Origin: Henningerozyma blattae CBS 6284
Taxonomy: Eukaryota; Ascomycota; Saccharomycetes; Saccharomycetales; Saccharomycetaceae
DNA length: 64,000 bases
Assembly (NCBI RefSeq): GCF_000315915.1
Contig: NC_020188.1
Span: forward strand, 513,501 to 577,500
Reading direction: 5' to 3'
Positions 8,956-19,788 of this stretch are shown here, piece by piece (within the stretch, counting starts at the first letter, position 1; every line of letters starts with the position of its first letter). A program made the translations under genes and the position numbers. The notes under the pieces were generated by a model that was not told the origin of the DNA, ran no database searches, and saw only the letters and a program-made list of their open reading frames with translations.

Positions 8956-10458
8956 TTAAATAATGCTTTGAGTACGACGAATACCAAAGGCATTAAAGAA
9001 ATTGCTTAAACCTGAAGAATGAGAAGAAGAATGAGAAGTTGTTTGTGATGAATCACTTTCTTCATTTATTAAATTGTTTTCAGAATCTGATACAAGACTT
9101 GTATGTGTTGTAGTGACTTCTGTAGTTTTGAAAGCGTAATCTTCCAAAAGACTTTTTTCTTTAGAAAATGAAAGATGATGGTGATGGTGATGATGATGCT
9201 GCTGCTGCTGCTGCTGTTGCTGTTGATTTTTATATTCATAATAATCTTTTTCATCATTTTGAACTTGAATATTCTTGGCATAACGTGGTGTGCTTTGAAT
9301 GGAAGATGCTGGTGTATAATTTGGAACAGGAGATTGGTTGGACATTATTGGAGTTATTGGAGAAGTAGGAGTGATGGGCATATTATTTAATGACATACAA
9401 GTAGTATTGAGAGTATGAGAAATGATTACATGCGATTCCAGCTGTTGTACAAAATCCACTTCTTCTTCATCATCGTCATCGCTGACCATGAGATCTTCAA
9501 TGAACAAATCGTCCAACAATTCTTCAAAAACATAAATGGATCTATTTTCTGGTTTGATGACCAGCAATGTCTCTAGAATGATGGCAATCAAACTAATCAA
9601 TTTACTATTATTTTTGGAATAAGGTATATCATTCCATTGGAAAGTCGGATTTCTCAAGAATTTGCCCTGATAAATGGTAATGACTTTCAAAAGTAATTCA
9701 TCATTCAATATACTTACTTTACTTGATTTTTCATTGGTTGATTTTGGATTTTTCTTGGTATTATTATTTTGTAAACATCTAAAGATTGGTTCACCCAATA
9801 GGAAGTATATTAGAGTGGAACCTAACCCCCAAAAATCAGATTGTTTTGTGTTATAAGCTGGGGAGGAATAAAAAGTTTCTGGAGCACGGTATGCGTCTGT
9901 ACCAACATTACATTCAGTAGAATATTTATTTATGGTGGCGTGACCCCAATCACCTAGTTTGACCATCCCATCATTATTCAAAAGGATATTTTCTGGTTTA
10001 ATATCTCTATGAGCGACCCCTTTGGAATGAGAATAATTGATGGCACTGCATAATTGCTTTGTAATGGAATAGAAACTTAATGCAGGGGAAGGTAGTATCG
10101 GCGGAACGGATGAGATTGGATTGGAGAATCTATCATTGTTTAATTGTTTGGAAAGTTTAAGTTTGTTTGAATATATTAAATCATGCATGTCACCTTCAGA
10201 ACAATATTCCAAAACCATTACATAACTGTCCCAATTCTTGTCTTCGTAACAATCCAAGAAATGACAAATATTAGGATGTTTGTTTACTTTATTCATGGCA
10301 TAACATTCTTGTTCTACAGTGGTACGTTCAGTTTTCGTTCTTGGCAAGACTTTCAAAGCGACTTTTTGAACATTAGCAGGGTTATTATCATCGATTTTAT
10401 TCGCACTGTAGACGGTACTAAATGATCCACTTTGAATTGGTGCAATTAATTGGTACAT
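8956..10458 (-). CDS. FMP48: Ser/Thr protein kinase, Fmp48-like
   Basis: A 500-residue protein kinase starting at the ATG at 10458 (MYQLIAPIQSGSFS); the frame stays open further upstream but without an ATG. Visible kinase elements: glycine loop IQSGSFSTVYSA (about residues 8-19), VALK lysine (K36), HRDIKPEN catalytic loop (D152), magnesium-loop DWG instead of the usual DFG (170-172), APE (192-194). The C-terminal half has an acidic stretch (SDDDDEEEVDF), a Gln run running directly into a His run (about residues 410-427), and a Ser-rich end. Identity with FMP48 (YGR052W, 369 residues) is inferred mainly from gene order, since S. cerevisiae YGR052W sits between MUP1 and MTE1/BUD9. The DWG resembles Ksp1, which could be an alternative relative. 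Biological role is poorly known in the family; substrates cannot be inferred. Confidence 0.75.
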   Translation of the reverse strand: MYQLIAPIQSGSFSTVYSANKIDDNNPANVQKVALKVLPRTKTERTTVEQECYAMNKVNKHPNICHFLDCYEDKNWDSYVMVLEYCSEGDMHDLIYSNKLKLSKQLNNDRFSNPISSVPPILPSPALSFYSITKQLCSAINYSHSKGVAHRDIKPENILLNNDGMVKLGDWGHATINKYSTECNVGTDAYRAPETFYSSPAYNTKQSDFWGLGSTLIYFLLGEPIFRCLQNNNTKKNPKSTNEKSSKVSILNDELLLKVITIYQGKFLRNPTFQWNDIPYSKNNSKLISLIAIILETLLVIKPENRSIYVFEELLDDLFIEDLMVSDDDDEEEVDFVQQLESHVIISHTLNTTCMSLNNMPITPTSPITPIMSNQSPVPNYTPASSIQSTPRYAKNIQVQNDEKDYYEYKNQQQQQQQQQHHHHHHHHLSFSKEKSLLEDYAFKTTEVTTTHTSLVSDSENNLINEESDSSQTTSHSSSHSSGLSNFFNAFGIRRTQSII

Positions 10459-11184
10459 TATTATATTTGGAGGGTAAGTTGAATATGAAGGTGGTGAGTT
10501 GAATATGAACAAAAAAAAAGAAAGTGGTGGTGGTGGTGGAATTGAATATTGAGATTTGTTAATTTATATTTTTTTTTTTTTTTATTTATTATTATTATTA
10601 TTTATTGATTGGATCAGTTAGTAATGGAGTAGTGAATTGAATTGAACTGGATAATAAAGAAATAATAAAAAAAAAACTAATAGTAGAAGAAGAAAAAAGT
10701 TTATAAGTGCCACATCATCAGGAAATGTCTTTTATTAAATAAAAAAAAATACAGATTAAAATTCACAAACAATCAAGGCTCAACAATATTTAGATGTGTT
10801 TGATGAAAATTAAATATAGATTGAATGGGTGAATGCAATTAGTTAAATTAAACAACCAAAAAACAACCAAAATTAAAACCTATTACATATACACACACAC
10901 GAGCACTAATCAGTCCCGTTAGAGGAAAAAAAATACACAGATAATATGGCAGATATTCGACATCGTTCAAAGTAGGGAAATTCTGTATCAAAGTGAATCA
11001 TATTACATGGGTAAGGGAAGATGAAGCAAAAAAATGAACAATAAAGAAAAAAAAAGTTTGACCCAAAGTAAAATCGTTGGACCCAAAGGGGATAACTTAT
11101 TAATTAACATTTCCGGAACCATGGGCTAAATTTGAAATTTGAAATTTGAAATTCTAAAATCCACCATTTACATTTTTTACCATT

Positions 11185-11226
11185 TTGCCATTCGTACTTT
11201 GTAAATTGCCATTCGTACTTTGTAAA
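11185..11226. repeat. 21-bp direct repeat, two copies
   Basis: TTGCCATTCGTACTTTGTAA followed by one more A repeats exactly at 11185-11205 and 11206-11226, and a third copy begins (TTGCCAT) at 11227. It lies in the non-coding region upstream of the kinase. Confidence 0.9.
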
Positions 11227-12690
11227 TTGCCATGCATGGATTAATCAGGGGAACAGAGTGGCCAGTGGATTAAAAATTAAAGACCCAAATCTCAGTAGTA
11301 TTACGCAATAAGTATAGGTGGGCACTCGGAAAGGGGCAGGAATAACTCCCGTATCGACACCCAATGAACGACTGGCAAACAAGTCGACTCAAAATAGGCA
11401 TTGGGTTATGAGTGGACTCAACTCCCAGTAGTCCCTGACCTTTGCCGAGTAAACAGTGGGAGGAAACACGGAGGAAAAAAATAGTAAAAGCACTAGCAAA
11501 AGCAAAAGCAAAGGCGAAAAAAAGAGACTAAAACAGAGAAAGTATAGTACAAAGTACGATGAAAAGAGGAAACCAAAGACATTATTGTGGTAGTAGTGGA
11601 AAAACACTCCCTCGAGAATGGTAAGCAGATACAGAGTGGATACAGAGGGGATGCAGTAAAGTAATGAACGATGACTGTATCTCTCCTTAGATCTCCTATC
11701 CGGCCACAGAATACGCGCACAACACAGAATACCGTTGCGGTCACGTTGTGGACCAATCGGGGCGCTACGACTGGTGCACAAAAACTGTGCAGAGATAAGC
11801 CGCAGCATCGAGGAGTGATCATCTTGCCGTATCGGGTGGGAAAGTGGGTGCTACTACGTGCTACTCTGTGCGGCACACACAGAGGGTATTTGGCTCTCCG
11901 GCAAAATAGTGGTCGTACCAGGAGGGCCTACCATCTATAAATAGATTGTATCCTTAAAATAAAAAGAAACGAGAACAGGAAAAAATAAAAGAAAAAATAG
12001 AAAAAAAAGACAAAAAATCAAAAAGGCAAAAAGGCCAAAAAAAATACAATCAAATAAAAAAGAAACAACATAGTCTCCTCTGCTAATGCCTATTTAAAAC
12101 GACCTGAACAGGAAAATTCTCGGCCCAGTTACCGGAAAGAGACGAAATGGCCCACTTTGATATCTATTTCCGGTAAATTCCAGATAGTCCATGGTCAAGG
12201 TAAAAAGGGAAAACAAGAGTCAAAAAAGAAAAAAAAAAGAAAAGACACCACGTGGCGGGGCCGCTGGATAAAAATTCTTTGTTGGGATTAATAATAGACC
12301 ATTCTTATGGAGAATATATTAGTTTATTGACACATTGGGACAGCGTGTGGCGTGAGCTCCGGCAGTATCTTAGACAGGGCCTACAGGGCCTCTCCTGTTT
12401 TGGGCACGGAGAAAGATCTCGGAGGCAGCGGGTGAGGATTGTGGATTGTGGATTTGGGAGTGATGACGTGAGATTATGGGATGCGTGCTGCGGCTATTCT
12501 GTGAGAGGCAGGTGTGCGGGTGGCGCACGGGGTTCCTGCGTGGATCGGCAGCAATGTGGCAATGTGTTTCCTGTTCAGGGCAGGTGGCCCGATTGGGGTG
12601 GCGGAGAGGTGCGGCGATGCCTGTTGTGGAAACTAGCTCTTCTCTGTGAGATCGTTATGCACGGGGAATGTCAGGGATAATATGGGCTGT

Positions 12691-12770
12691 GCTATTATGG
12701 TGTTGAGCTATTATGGTGTTGAGCTATTATAGTATTGTGCCATTATAGTATTGTGCCATTGTCATTGGGA
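12691..12770. repeat. 16-bp minisatellite, about five copies
   Basis: Unit GCTATTATGGTGTTGA. Two exact copies (12691-12706, 12707-12722) are followed by variants at 12723-12738, 12739-12754 and a more diverged one at 12755-12770. It lies about 110 bp beyond the 3' end of MTE1. Confidence 0.85.
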
Positions 12771-12878
12771 TAGTGATAGCGATAGGATATCAATGGGATA
12801 TCATCTATTATCTGTCTATAGTATGTTTGCCACCATACTATGGCATAGTTATCGTATGCATAATTAACGTATGCTATA

Positions 12879-13787
12879 CTATAGGATTATAGTCTCGGGT
12901 TTAATCACTCTAATCTTGGATCTCTTCAAATGGCGTTTTGGGTTTTGGATAGGGTTAGGGCTGGGTGGGTTGCTGGGGAGATTGCTAGACAGGGCTGGTT
13001 TAGGGTGTGGTTTAGGGTGTGGTTTAGGGTGTGGCTTGGGCTGCGACTTGGGCTGCGACTTGGGCTGCAGCTTGGGTTCCGGCATATCTTTTGCCATCTT
13101 AGAGTTGACTTGCTTAGTGCTTATAGAAATTTCATTACAATCACTAGAATTTTGACTTTCAATAGGAATCGTCATCGGACTTTCAATAGGCTTTATTATA
13201 TTCTTACTACGCGGGCTACTTAAACTACTTGTATTAGATCTCTCCAATTGTTTGCTATTCCTTATACTAGGTCGATTCGAATTCGTCTCAGGCGTCACTT
13301 GCTTGATCATTCTTGGTTTCTTGAAAGGCGTATTGAATTTTAAAGCTAATGGATCAAAACTATTCTTACGAGTGATGGCATTTGTTTGTACAATTGTTTT
13401 CCTCTTTTGCACACTCAACTTACCAACATTATTAAGGGTAGACTTATGAAGAGTCGACCTATTCTGACTTGCTCTATTCTGACTACTCCCATTCGCTTGT
13501 ACTTGAACCTCTCGACTATACTCACAAATCTTTTCTTCGATTATCACCAGATTCTTACCACCCAACTTATGCTCCTCCTTCCCAAACGCCTCTTCATCCA
13601 AAATAACTTGCACATCCCTCGGCTTCGTAACAAATGTCGTACATATCAATATGTTATCCTCTTGAGAAAACAGTTGGAACTTATTATTCAATTCAAAATA
13701 CTTCAATTTCCCATCATGCCAGACCTTGTGCTTCTTCTTAACATCCTCCGTATACTGACATTGATATTCATATATGTTCGATTCCAT
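12879..13787 (-). CDS. MTE1: Mte1, DUF2439/ZGRF1-N domain protein
   Basis: A 302-residue protein starting at the ATG at 13787 (MESNIYEYQCQYTED). The N-terminal 85 or so residues match the DUF2439 domain shared with the ZGRF1 N-terminus: KKKHKVWHDGKLKYFELNNKF, then LICTTFV and LGGKNLVIIEEKI. In S. cerevisiae Mte1 (YGR042W) binds the helicase Mph1 and D-loop DNA and acts in break repair and telomere maintenance. The rest is basic and low-complexity, with a run of QPKS/HPKP tetrapeptides (PKSQPKSQPKPHPKPHPKPH, near residue 250) and a Lys/Arg-rich end. Length is close to the S. cerevisiae protein. Its neighbour BUD9 is also the neighbour in S. cerevisiae, which supports the call. The low-complexity tail is likely to vary between strains. 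Confidence 0.85.
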   Translation of the reverse strand: MESNIYEYQCQYTEDVKKKHKVWHDGKLKYFELNNKFQLFSQEDNILICTTFVTKPRDVQVILDEEAFGKEEHKLGGKNLVIIEEKICEYSREVQVQANGSSQNRASQNRSTLHKSTLNNVGKLSVQKRKTIVQTNAITRKNSFDPLALKFNTPFKKPRMIKQVTPETNSNRPSIRNSKQLERSNTSSLSSPRSKNIIKPIESPMTIPIESQNSSDCNEISISTKQVNSKMAKDMPEPKLQPKSQPKSQPKPHPKPHPKPHPKPALSSNLPSNPPSPNPIQNPKRHLKRSKIRVIKPETIIL

Positions 13788-14150
13788 ATCCAAAACAACA
13801 ACAACAACAACAAAAGAACACTCTCGCTTACTTGTTCATGTTACCCTTTGCAAATCATTTATTTATCCATCTATTTATCTTTTTTCCCTCTCTTGACAAA
13901 TCCGGAAACTTTATATCGCGTATCATCTTGCAAAATTTGCCACACCTAGTTGCGTAATGGGCCAGTTATTATTATCATGTATATAGAGATGCTTTATATA
14001 AGAATGTTATTTTGTAAAATTATGTAAGAATATTAATGCAGAGAATTTAAATGCAAATGCGATTTTGTAATGCGATTTTGTAATGCTAGAATGTAAAAAT
14101 GTAAATGTAAATGTAAATGTAAATGTAAATGTAAATGTAAATGTAAATGG
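13788..14150. other. MTE1 promoter / BUD9 3' region with hexamer repeat
   Basis: Short spacer. It contains a doubled TGCGATTTTGTAA (14058-14083) and an AAATGT microsatellite (about 14097-14148, eight to nine copies) that ends next to the BUD9 stop codon. Confidence 0.7.
14097..14148. repeat. AAATGT hexamer microsatellite
   Basis: About 8.7 uninterrupted copies of AAATGT on the plus strand. It lies immediately after the BUD9 stop codon and so is probably in its 3' UTR. Confidence 0.95.
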
Positions 14151-15763
14151 CTATTGAACACCAATGCCAACCCCTAATCCAACCCCAACACATGCTAAGA
14201 TGGCAAGCACTTCCGCTATCCCAAGAAATAAACATATCTTGCGAAACCATCTCACATCTGTATTCCAATAAAACCCCTTAAACAGTTCTAATCGTTCATC
14301 AGAATTCAAAATCAATTTCAACAAGGAATGACTAGAGATCCCATTCTTATTACCACAGCCAATAAAGAAAAATAACGGCGGTATCAATATACAACACCCA
14401 ATGACCATCATTATTCTCCATGTACTATAAATGCTACTACCAGATGTAGCTTGTGTCTTCAAATGGATCGATTTCGAATCAATATGTTGGATTGGTATAG
14501 CCTGTGGGATCCAATCAGTGCTTCTAAATATTTCTGTATCACCATGTTCATTAAGAGATGTCGGTGTTATAGGAATAGATGGAAGTTCCATTACTAACCC
14601 TTCAGGAGAAAGTATAGGTGCATTTTCAATCGCATAATTTAATTCCTTGGTGGTTAATGCATGTGAATAACGAGGTGTTTCAGAAATATATGGGAACCGA
14701 TTTTTAATCAATTCAGAATTAAGATTGGTCCCATTAATTGTAATATTATTATTACCAACAATTTGAATATTATTATTACCACTAATACGAATGTTGTGAT
14801 TACCTTCAATATTAATATTTTCAGCACCAACAATATTAATATCATTTGCTTCTAAATTCTCAATATTTAATGATGTGAAATTGTTATTATTACTATTATT
14901 AGAATAATTGAAAGGTGAACCAATATGATGAATATTACCTGTAGAACTACCACCGTTTACTGAAATTAATTGATTATTTTGTTTCCTCTTTTGTAATTGA
15001 GGATTCGATTTATTACCGGATGATTGACGAGAATTGTTTTGAATAACTGATTCATATATACTATTCAAAATATCAGAACTTCTTTCATCTCTCCATGGAT
15101 GTTGTGCTCTTTCCATATTGGAATTTTTATTTTTATAACGAAGTGGAGTAGAATAGGCACTATTATAAGGTGTTTGAGATGGTGGAGTAAAAGGTTGGCT
15201 TCTAGTGTCAGAATAGATAGTATTATTTGGTGTATAGTTAAGATTTGTGCTTGGTGTATGATTATTATAGGATACACTATTAGAATTGACATTGGATCCA
15301 CTATTGGATATAGCCACTGATACAAGTGGTGGATGTCCAGTGGCTATTTCACCTCTTAACATTTCCACTGCTTCTTCAATATCTGGAACATAACTGCTAT
15401 CATATATTAAAGAATCAGTTGGGTTATAATATGATGTAGTGGTAGTTTGAGTTCGTTGTTGCTCTTCTCGAATTAAACTTGGATTAATTATTCGAAGCCG
15501 ATGAATAGAATCTGATGATATTCGTTGATTATTAATAAATCTGGAAATGGGGAATTCTGTAGATGAAATACTATTTGTGGAATGAGAATTCCTAGTTTGA
15601 TAATTGTAAAGATAACTAGAGTCTATATTTGGATCCATTAATTCAATTCCCCCAAGTAGTTCGGCTGTATTAGTAGATAATGCATCACTACTATTACTTA
15701 TTCTTTGATATATACTATTAGAATCTTGATTAATCAAAGCATCACTACTACTACTACTACTAC

Positions 15764-15803
<40 letters not shown>

Positions 15804-16919
15804 TGTTTGCGATATTGAATTAGAATGAGAACTTTGATGAAGAAGCATAGATGTATTAACTGTATTAGCACTTCCAGGTATTTGACCTAATAATAATTGA
15901 CTGGAAGCCACACTATTACCAGAATAATTTGATGAACTTGCCTTAGCATGTCCATTTGTTATATTCCGTTTGATATTGAAATCAGATCTGCTATTTCTAA
16001 TAGGATACACATTCAATGATGAGCTCTTGTGATGGAGATTTACTGTTTTGATTTTAGATAATAATATTTGTGATCTACTTGTATGCAATTTTTGATATGA
16101 TGAATCACCTTGTAAAGAATTATTGGAACTTGTATTATGAATATTATTTGGTGAATTAGGTGGTGTGTTTTGGTATCGGTTAGTATTATTAGGGTCACTA
16201 TTATTAGTATAAATATTACGTGGAGAAAGAGTTAAATTCCCATATCCTGTTGATAATGCCATTGATAATATCGAACTATTTTGTGTAGAACGAGAGTTAG
16301 AACTGGAATGAGAATATGATCCTGTGGGATCTGAATGATAATTCAAATTATTAGAATCTAATGATAAAAATGATCTATTAAAGGCATTTTTATTTGGAAG
16401 AGATGATTTAGATCTGTAATTACTTTTTATTGATGATAATGAAGGCGTACTGTTTTTTTTATGATGATGATAATCTTCTCTCACAAACGCTCTTTCTGGA
16501 AACATCAGTTCATTGTCTGAAACTTCAGATATTTCAGTAGCAGTACTTTTTGCAGTTTCATAATCAGATTCAACACTATTAATGGTATTATTAACATTAT
16601 TATCAAAATCAAAATCTGATTTAGAAATGGATGTAGAAGGAGAACCGCTATCTGAATTTGAATCATATTCTGATTGTGAATTATCTAGATATATTTGTAG
16701 CAAATCATTCAGACTATTTTGTGGTGTTAATTTTCCTTTTTTAAATGTATTAAAGTAATCTTTACTAATAGATGGATCTGACCGTTGATTTACAACATAA
16801 TTTTTAATATGTTTATTTTTACTCTCTGAGTTATTACTTTCTTTGTCTAAACTATTGGTTGAATTGTTAATATCAGAATAGATTGACGACGATATCGAAT
16901 TGAGGCTACTGTTAGACAT
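14151..16919 (-). CDS. BUD9: Bud8/Bud9-family bud-site selection membrane protein
   Basis: A 922-residue protein starting at the ATG at 16919 (MSNSSLNSISSS); the open frame continues upstream only with a TTG. Most of it is Ser/Asn-rich, typical of a heavily modified domain, with Ser and Asn homopolymers near residues 380-400. The C-terminus has two hydrophobic segments, WRIMMVIGCCILIPPLFFF (about 834-856) and the final 28 residues ending LGVGIGVQ (895-922), separated by a short loop. This layout is known from yeast Bud8 and Bud9, which mark the distal and proximal poles for bipolar budding in diploids. MTE1 is adjacent, as at YGR041W (BUD9), so BUD9 is preferred to BUD8. An odd feature is a perfect five-fold 8-residue repeat NIxIxGNN at residues 693-732. 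The protein is much longer than S. cerevisiae Bud9 (547 residues), largely through low-complexity expansion. Confidence 0.8.
14724..14843 (-). repeat. Five 8-residue repeats (NIxIxGNN) inside BUD9
   Basis: Forty residues (693-732) divide exactly into five octads: DINIVGAE, NINIEGNH, NIRISGNN, NIQIVGNN, NITINGTN. Ile at positions 2 and 4 and Gly at 6 are invariant. Different codons are used between copies, which argues for selection on the protein rather than recent DNA slippage. The pattern would suit a short beta-solenoid or amyloid-like stack; this is inference. Confidence 0.9.
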
Positions 16920-19788
16920 AGTTAGACATAGTATTTTTTTTTTTTTTATTTCTCTTGACGCCAATAATATTTTTCTTTATATAAAGAGTTCAAAATAATT
17001 TTTGGATTTAATCAATAATATAATACTACTAATTACCTTTTTATTTTTCTTTGACTTTTGGAAAAATAATTATACGAATAAACTAGTTTTGAAAACAGAT
17101 TCTAATAAATTAAAAGCATTGAAATATATTAAACATTAGACAAGAGTGTCAAAGAATAACAGAAATTTTTTATTTTGAGTAGAGAGAAATTAAATACTAG
17201 AATGAAAAGCGCTATATATACTCTCCACTGTATGTCGTGGGGTTAAACTAACCATTAGAAAGAAGTTAACTACTGTGTTTAAAACCATGAATTTCGTTTG
17301 TATTTGCCCATCAATACAACCTAACTTGACTACACTGTTACGCTGTTTAATTTTTTTTTTTCTACTTTGAAATTGTTAACAAATTCTATTAAAGGATACA
17401 AGTATAGGTAATTTGAAGTTGTTGAAACATTGGATATTTTCGCTACTAATTTTTTTATGTTAACTCAAAGCATCAACAATGAAAACATAACTAAGCACTT
17501 GGCAATGTTTACACATCTTATGAATTTAATGGATTACTATATAGTCAATTACCAATTTGTGACGTTTTCGGGAAAATGCTGGTTAAATATATATTTTTTT
17601 TAATATAGCGATGATGTCCGAAAAAATAATGCTGGTTTAAACAGATACCCTCAGAAAACGTCGTAGAGATATTCTGAGTACATTGAAGACAATTTACAAG
17701 CTTAATTCTATATTAGGAAACCAGTTAAAAGTTTGAAGACCTCAGACTTCTTTATAGGAAATATCTTTACTATAATAGTATTTTAGAGTAAAGAGATTAA
17801 AAAAGGTTAATCAAGATTGGTGGCTAAAGGATATATCTATCATTTGGTTTTCTCAAAGTGTCTATTTACAAAAGGCAATTAATATTTACGAATTTTGGAT
17901 AACATTTTCGAGATCTCTCCTCTTTTAGAATTTTTGTACTTATAGTTTAATAGGTGAAGACTGTCGATAAGATATTCGGTGGCTAGTGTGGAAAGTGTAG
18001 AATTTGAAGAATATTCAAAATTGAAGAATAAAATACATTTTAATAGGTAATCCTAAACAAGAAAATTTCTCATGACTGAGATGAAAGAGGAAAAATAAAA
18101 GTTATTAGACAAAAACAGAAAAAAACACGAAATTACGTAAAGAACCTTCAGCTCATAAATGTATATTTTCAAAAGAAAATCCTGATCCAGAAAAAACACA
18201 CCAAATGAACCTCATGAAGCTCGAATTAAACATCCACATATAGTAAATCATTACTCTCAAATGTATATACCATTCGCCAAACCTCTCAAAAAATATTTTT
18301 TTCTTTTTACAAAAGAATTATTATGACAAAAATAAGTATAGAAAAGACAAAAAAAAGGAAAAGAATTACTGAAGTAAATCGTAAAAACCTAAAATATCAA
18401 CGTGGTTATACTGCGTTATCCTCGTTGGTAAATCAACTACAATTAAGAGGAAAAATGATTTCATTATTACCAGAACTCATGAGATAAATATCTTGTAATA
18501 TTACTAGATTTGTAATATGACGTAGTAATTTTAGAAACAGAAAATTCTCAAGATAGCTATTTTCATAAAAGTAGAAATGCATTGCTTTAATAAAGTAGTC
18601 AAAATTCTATTTTTCAGCAAAATGACACACAAATGAACAAATCTGGTAAATAAGTTTACTAATCTTATGATTTGTAAGGTAGACATATACATGCCGAAAT
18701 TATATTGATTTTAAAAAATTCGTCAAATACTTTGTCAACCACTAAAACTAAAAACCTACTCAATACTGTCCTAATCATTATTATACTGTCTGTATAATTA
18801 AAACCTCAACTTTATAATTTAGCTTATCAAGAATACAGTTGGGTGGAAAATAAACGAGTAAACTGATATGCTATTGGTGAAAATTATATTGCATATCTAT
18901 GCTTTCGGGATTGCATTTTTGAGAATTACAAGAAAGAAGTGGAATACGTTTTGCTTTCCTCTTGAGCTTGGCATTTTATTTTACTAGTTTAAAATATCTA
19001 AATAAAACACTACTGCTAGCGAAGTGTAACACTCCAATTCAGTAACTCCGAAAAAAATAGAGATGAGACAACGGTCGTGCGGGTAACGTAGAGTTAACAC
19101 CACGTGGAGGGTTGAAAATTTCAATGCTTCATAGTATATCTACAAGATGAAAATTCCATTGCCCATTTATCAACAGAACTGTTACGTATTAGAACCCTAA
19201 TGTTATAAAACAATATGACTTTTGGTCTGGTTTGCTATTGTACCATATTAAACAACCATAAAGTGATATCATGATATTGGCAGAGTGTTTATAATTAAGT
19301 TAATATCGGATGAGTTCAGGTAAGCTGCTTTAGAGCTTTAGTTGATTGATTACAAATAAAGTAAAGTATGTAAAGCTTTTGTTAATTATTAGAATATTGG
19401 TGAGATGTCATAAGTTTGAAACAACACCAGATAAACTATAAATTTGAAAATTGATCGAATAGTAATAAAGACAAGCACGGAAGTATGTAAGCATATGCTT
19501 TAGATAATTTTCCTTCTTGATTTTTATAAATTATGTAAGTTCTAATTGTAATCAGTCGAGTTAAAATTTAATAATTGGTTGATTTTATTGGAAACTAAAA
19601 ATTAGGGGTGGGAGGAGTTACTATTTAGGAATGGTGCGAGCGATGAAACTGAGATCTCCAAAGAAACAGAAATAGTTTAATTTTTAGATGCCATCTTATC
19701 TATATATAATTTAAATGCCAAATATTGTAGATTTTATTATATCTGGAAAGGTTATGCTCATCTATAGCATAGTTATGCCGTATACAAA
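16920..19788. other. 2.9 kb gene desert, BUD9 upstream
   Basis: AT-rich, no gene-quality ORF on either strand. It includes the BUD9 promoter and whatever drives the plus-strand gene at 19789. The synteny junction between the YGR-like and YGL-like blocks lies between here and 21.5 kb. No tRNA or complete LTR was recognised. Confidence 0.55.

Larger units (their letters stand above)
10459..12878. other. 2.4 kb non-coding region upstream of FMP48-like kinase
   Basis: Unusually long gap between same-strand genes. The part near the kinase is AT-rich; 11.3-12.7 kb is clearly more GC-rich, with a CACGTG at about 12250 and TGACGTGA near 12465. ORFs here (minus 11389-11876, plus 12252-12680) lack family features; the last begins with GTG and has no ATG near its start. 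It may be a large regulated promoter, contain an RNA gene I cannot recognise, or be the relic of lost genes (YGR043-YGR051 in S. cerevisiae order). Confidence 0.5.

Noticed and set aside
11389..11876. Two overlapping minus-strand frames of 127-139 codons
   Set aside because: They overlap each other in different frames, are rich in Phe/Leu/Ser from A-rich complement, and lack recognisable domains.
12252..12680. 142-codon plus-strand frame
   Set aside because: It begins with GTG, has no ATG near the start, and encodes a Cys/Gly/Arg-rich sequence without any family feature; it lies in GC-richer non-coding DNA.
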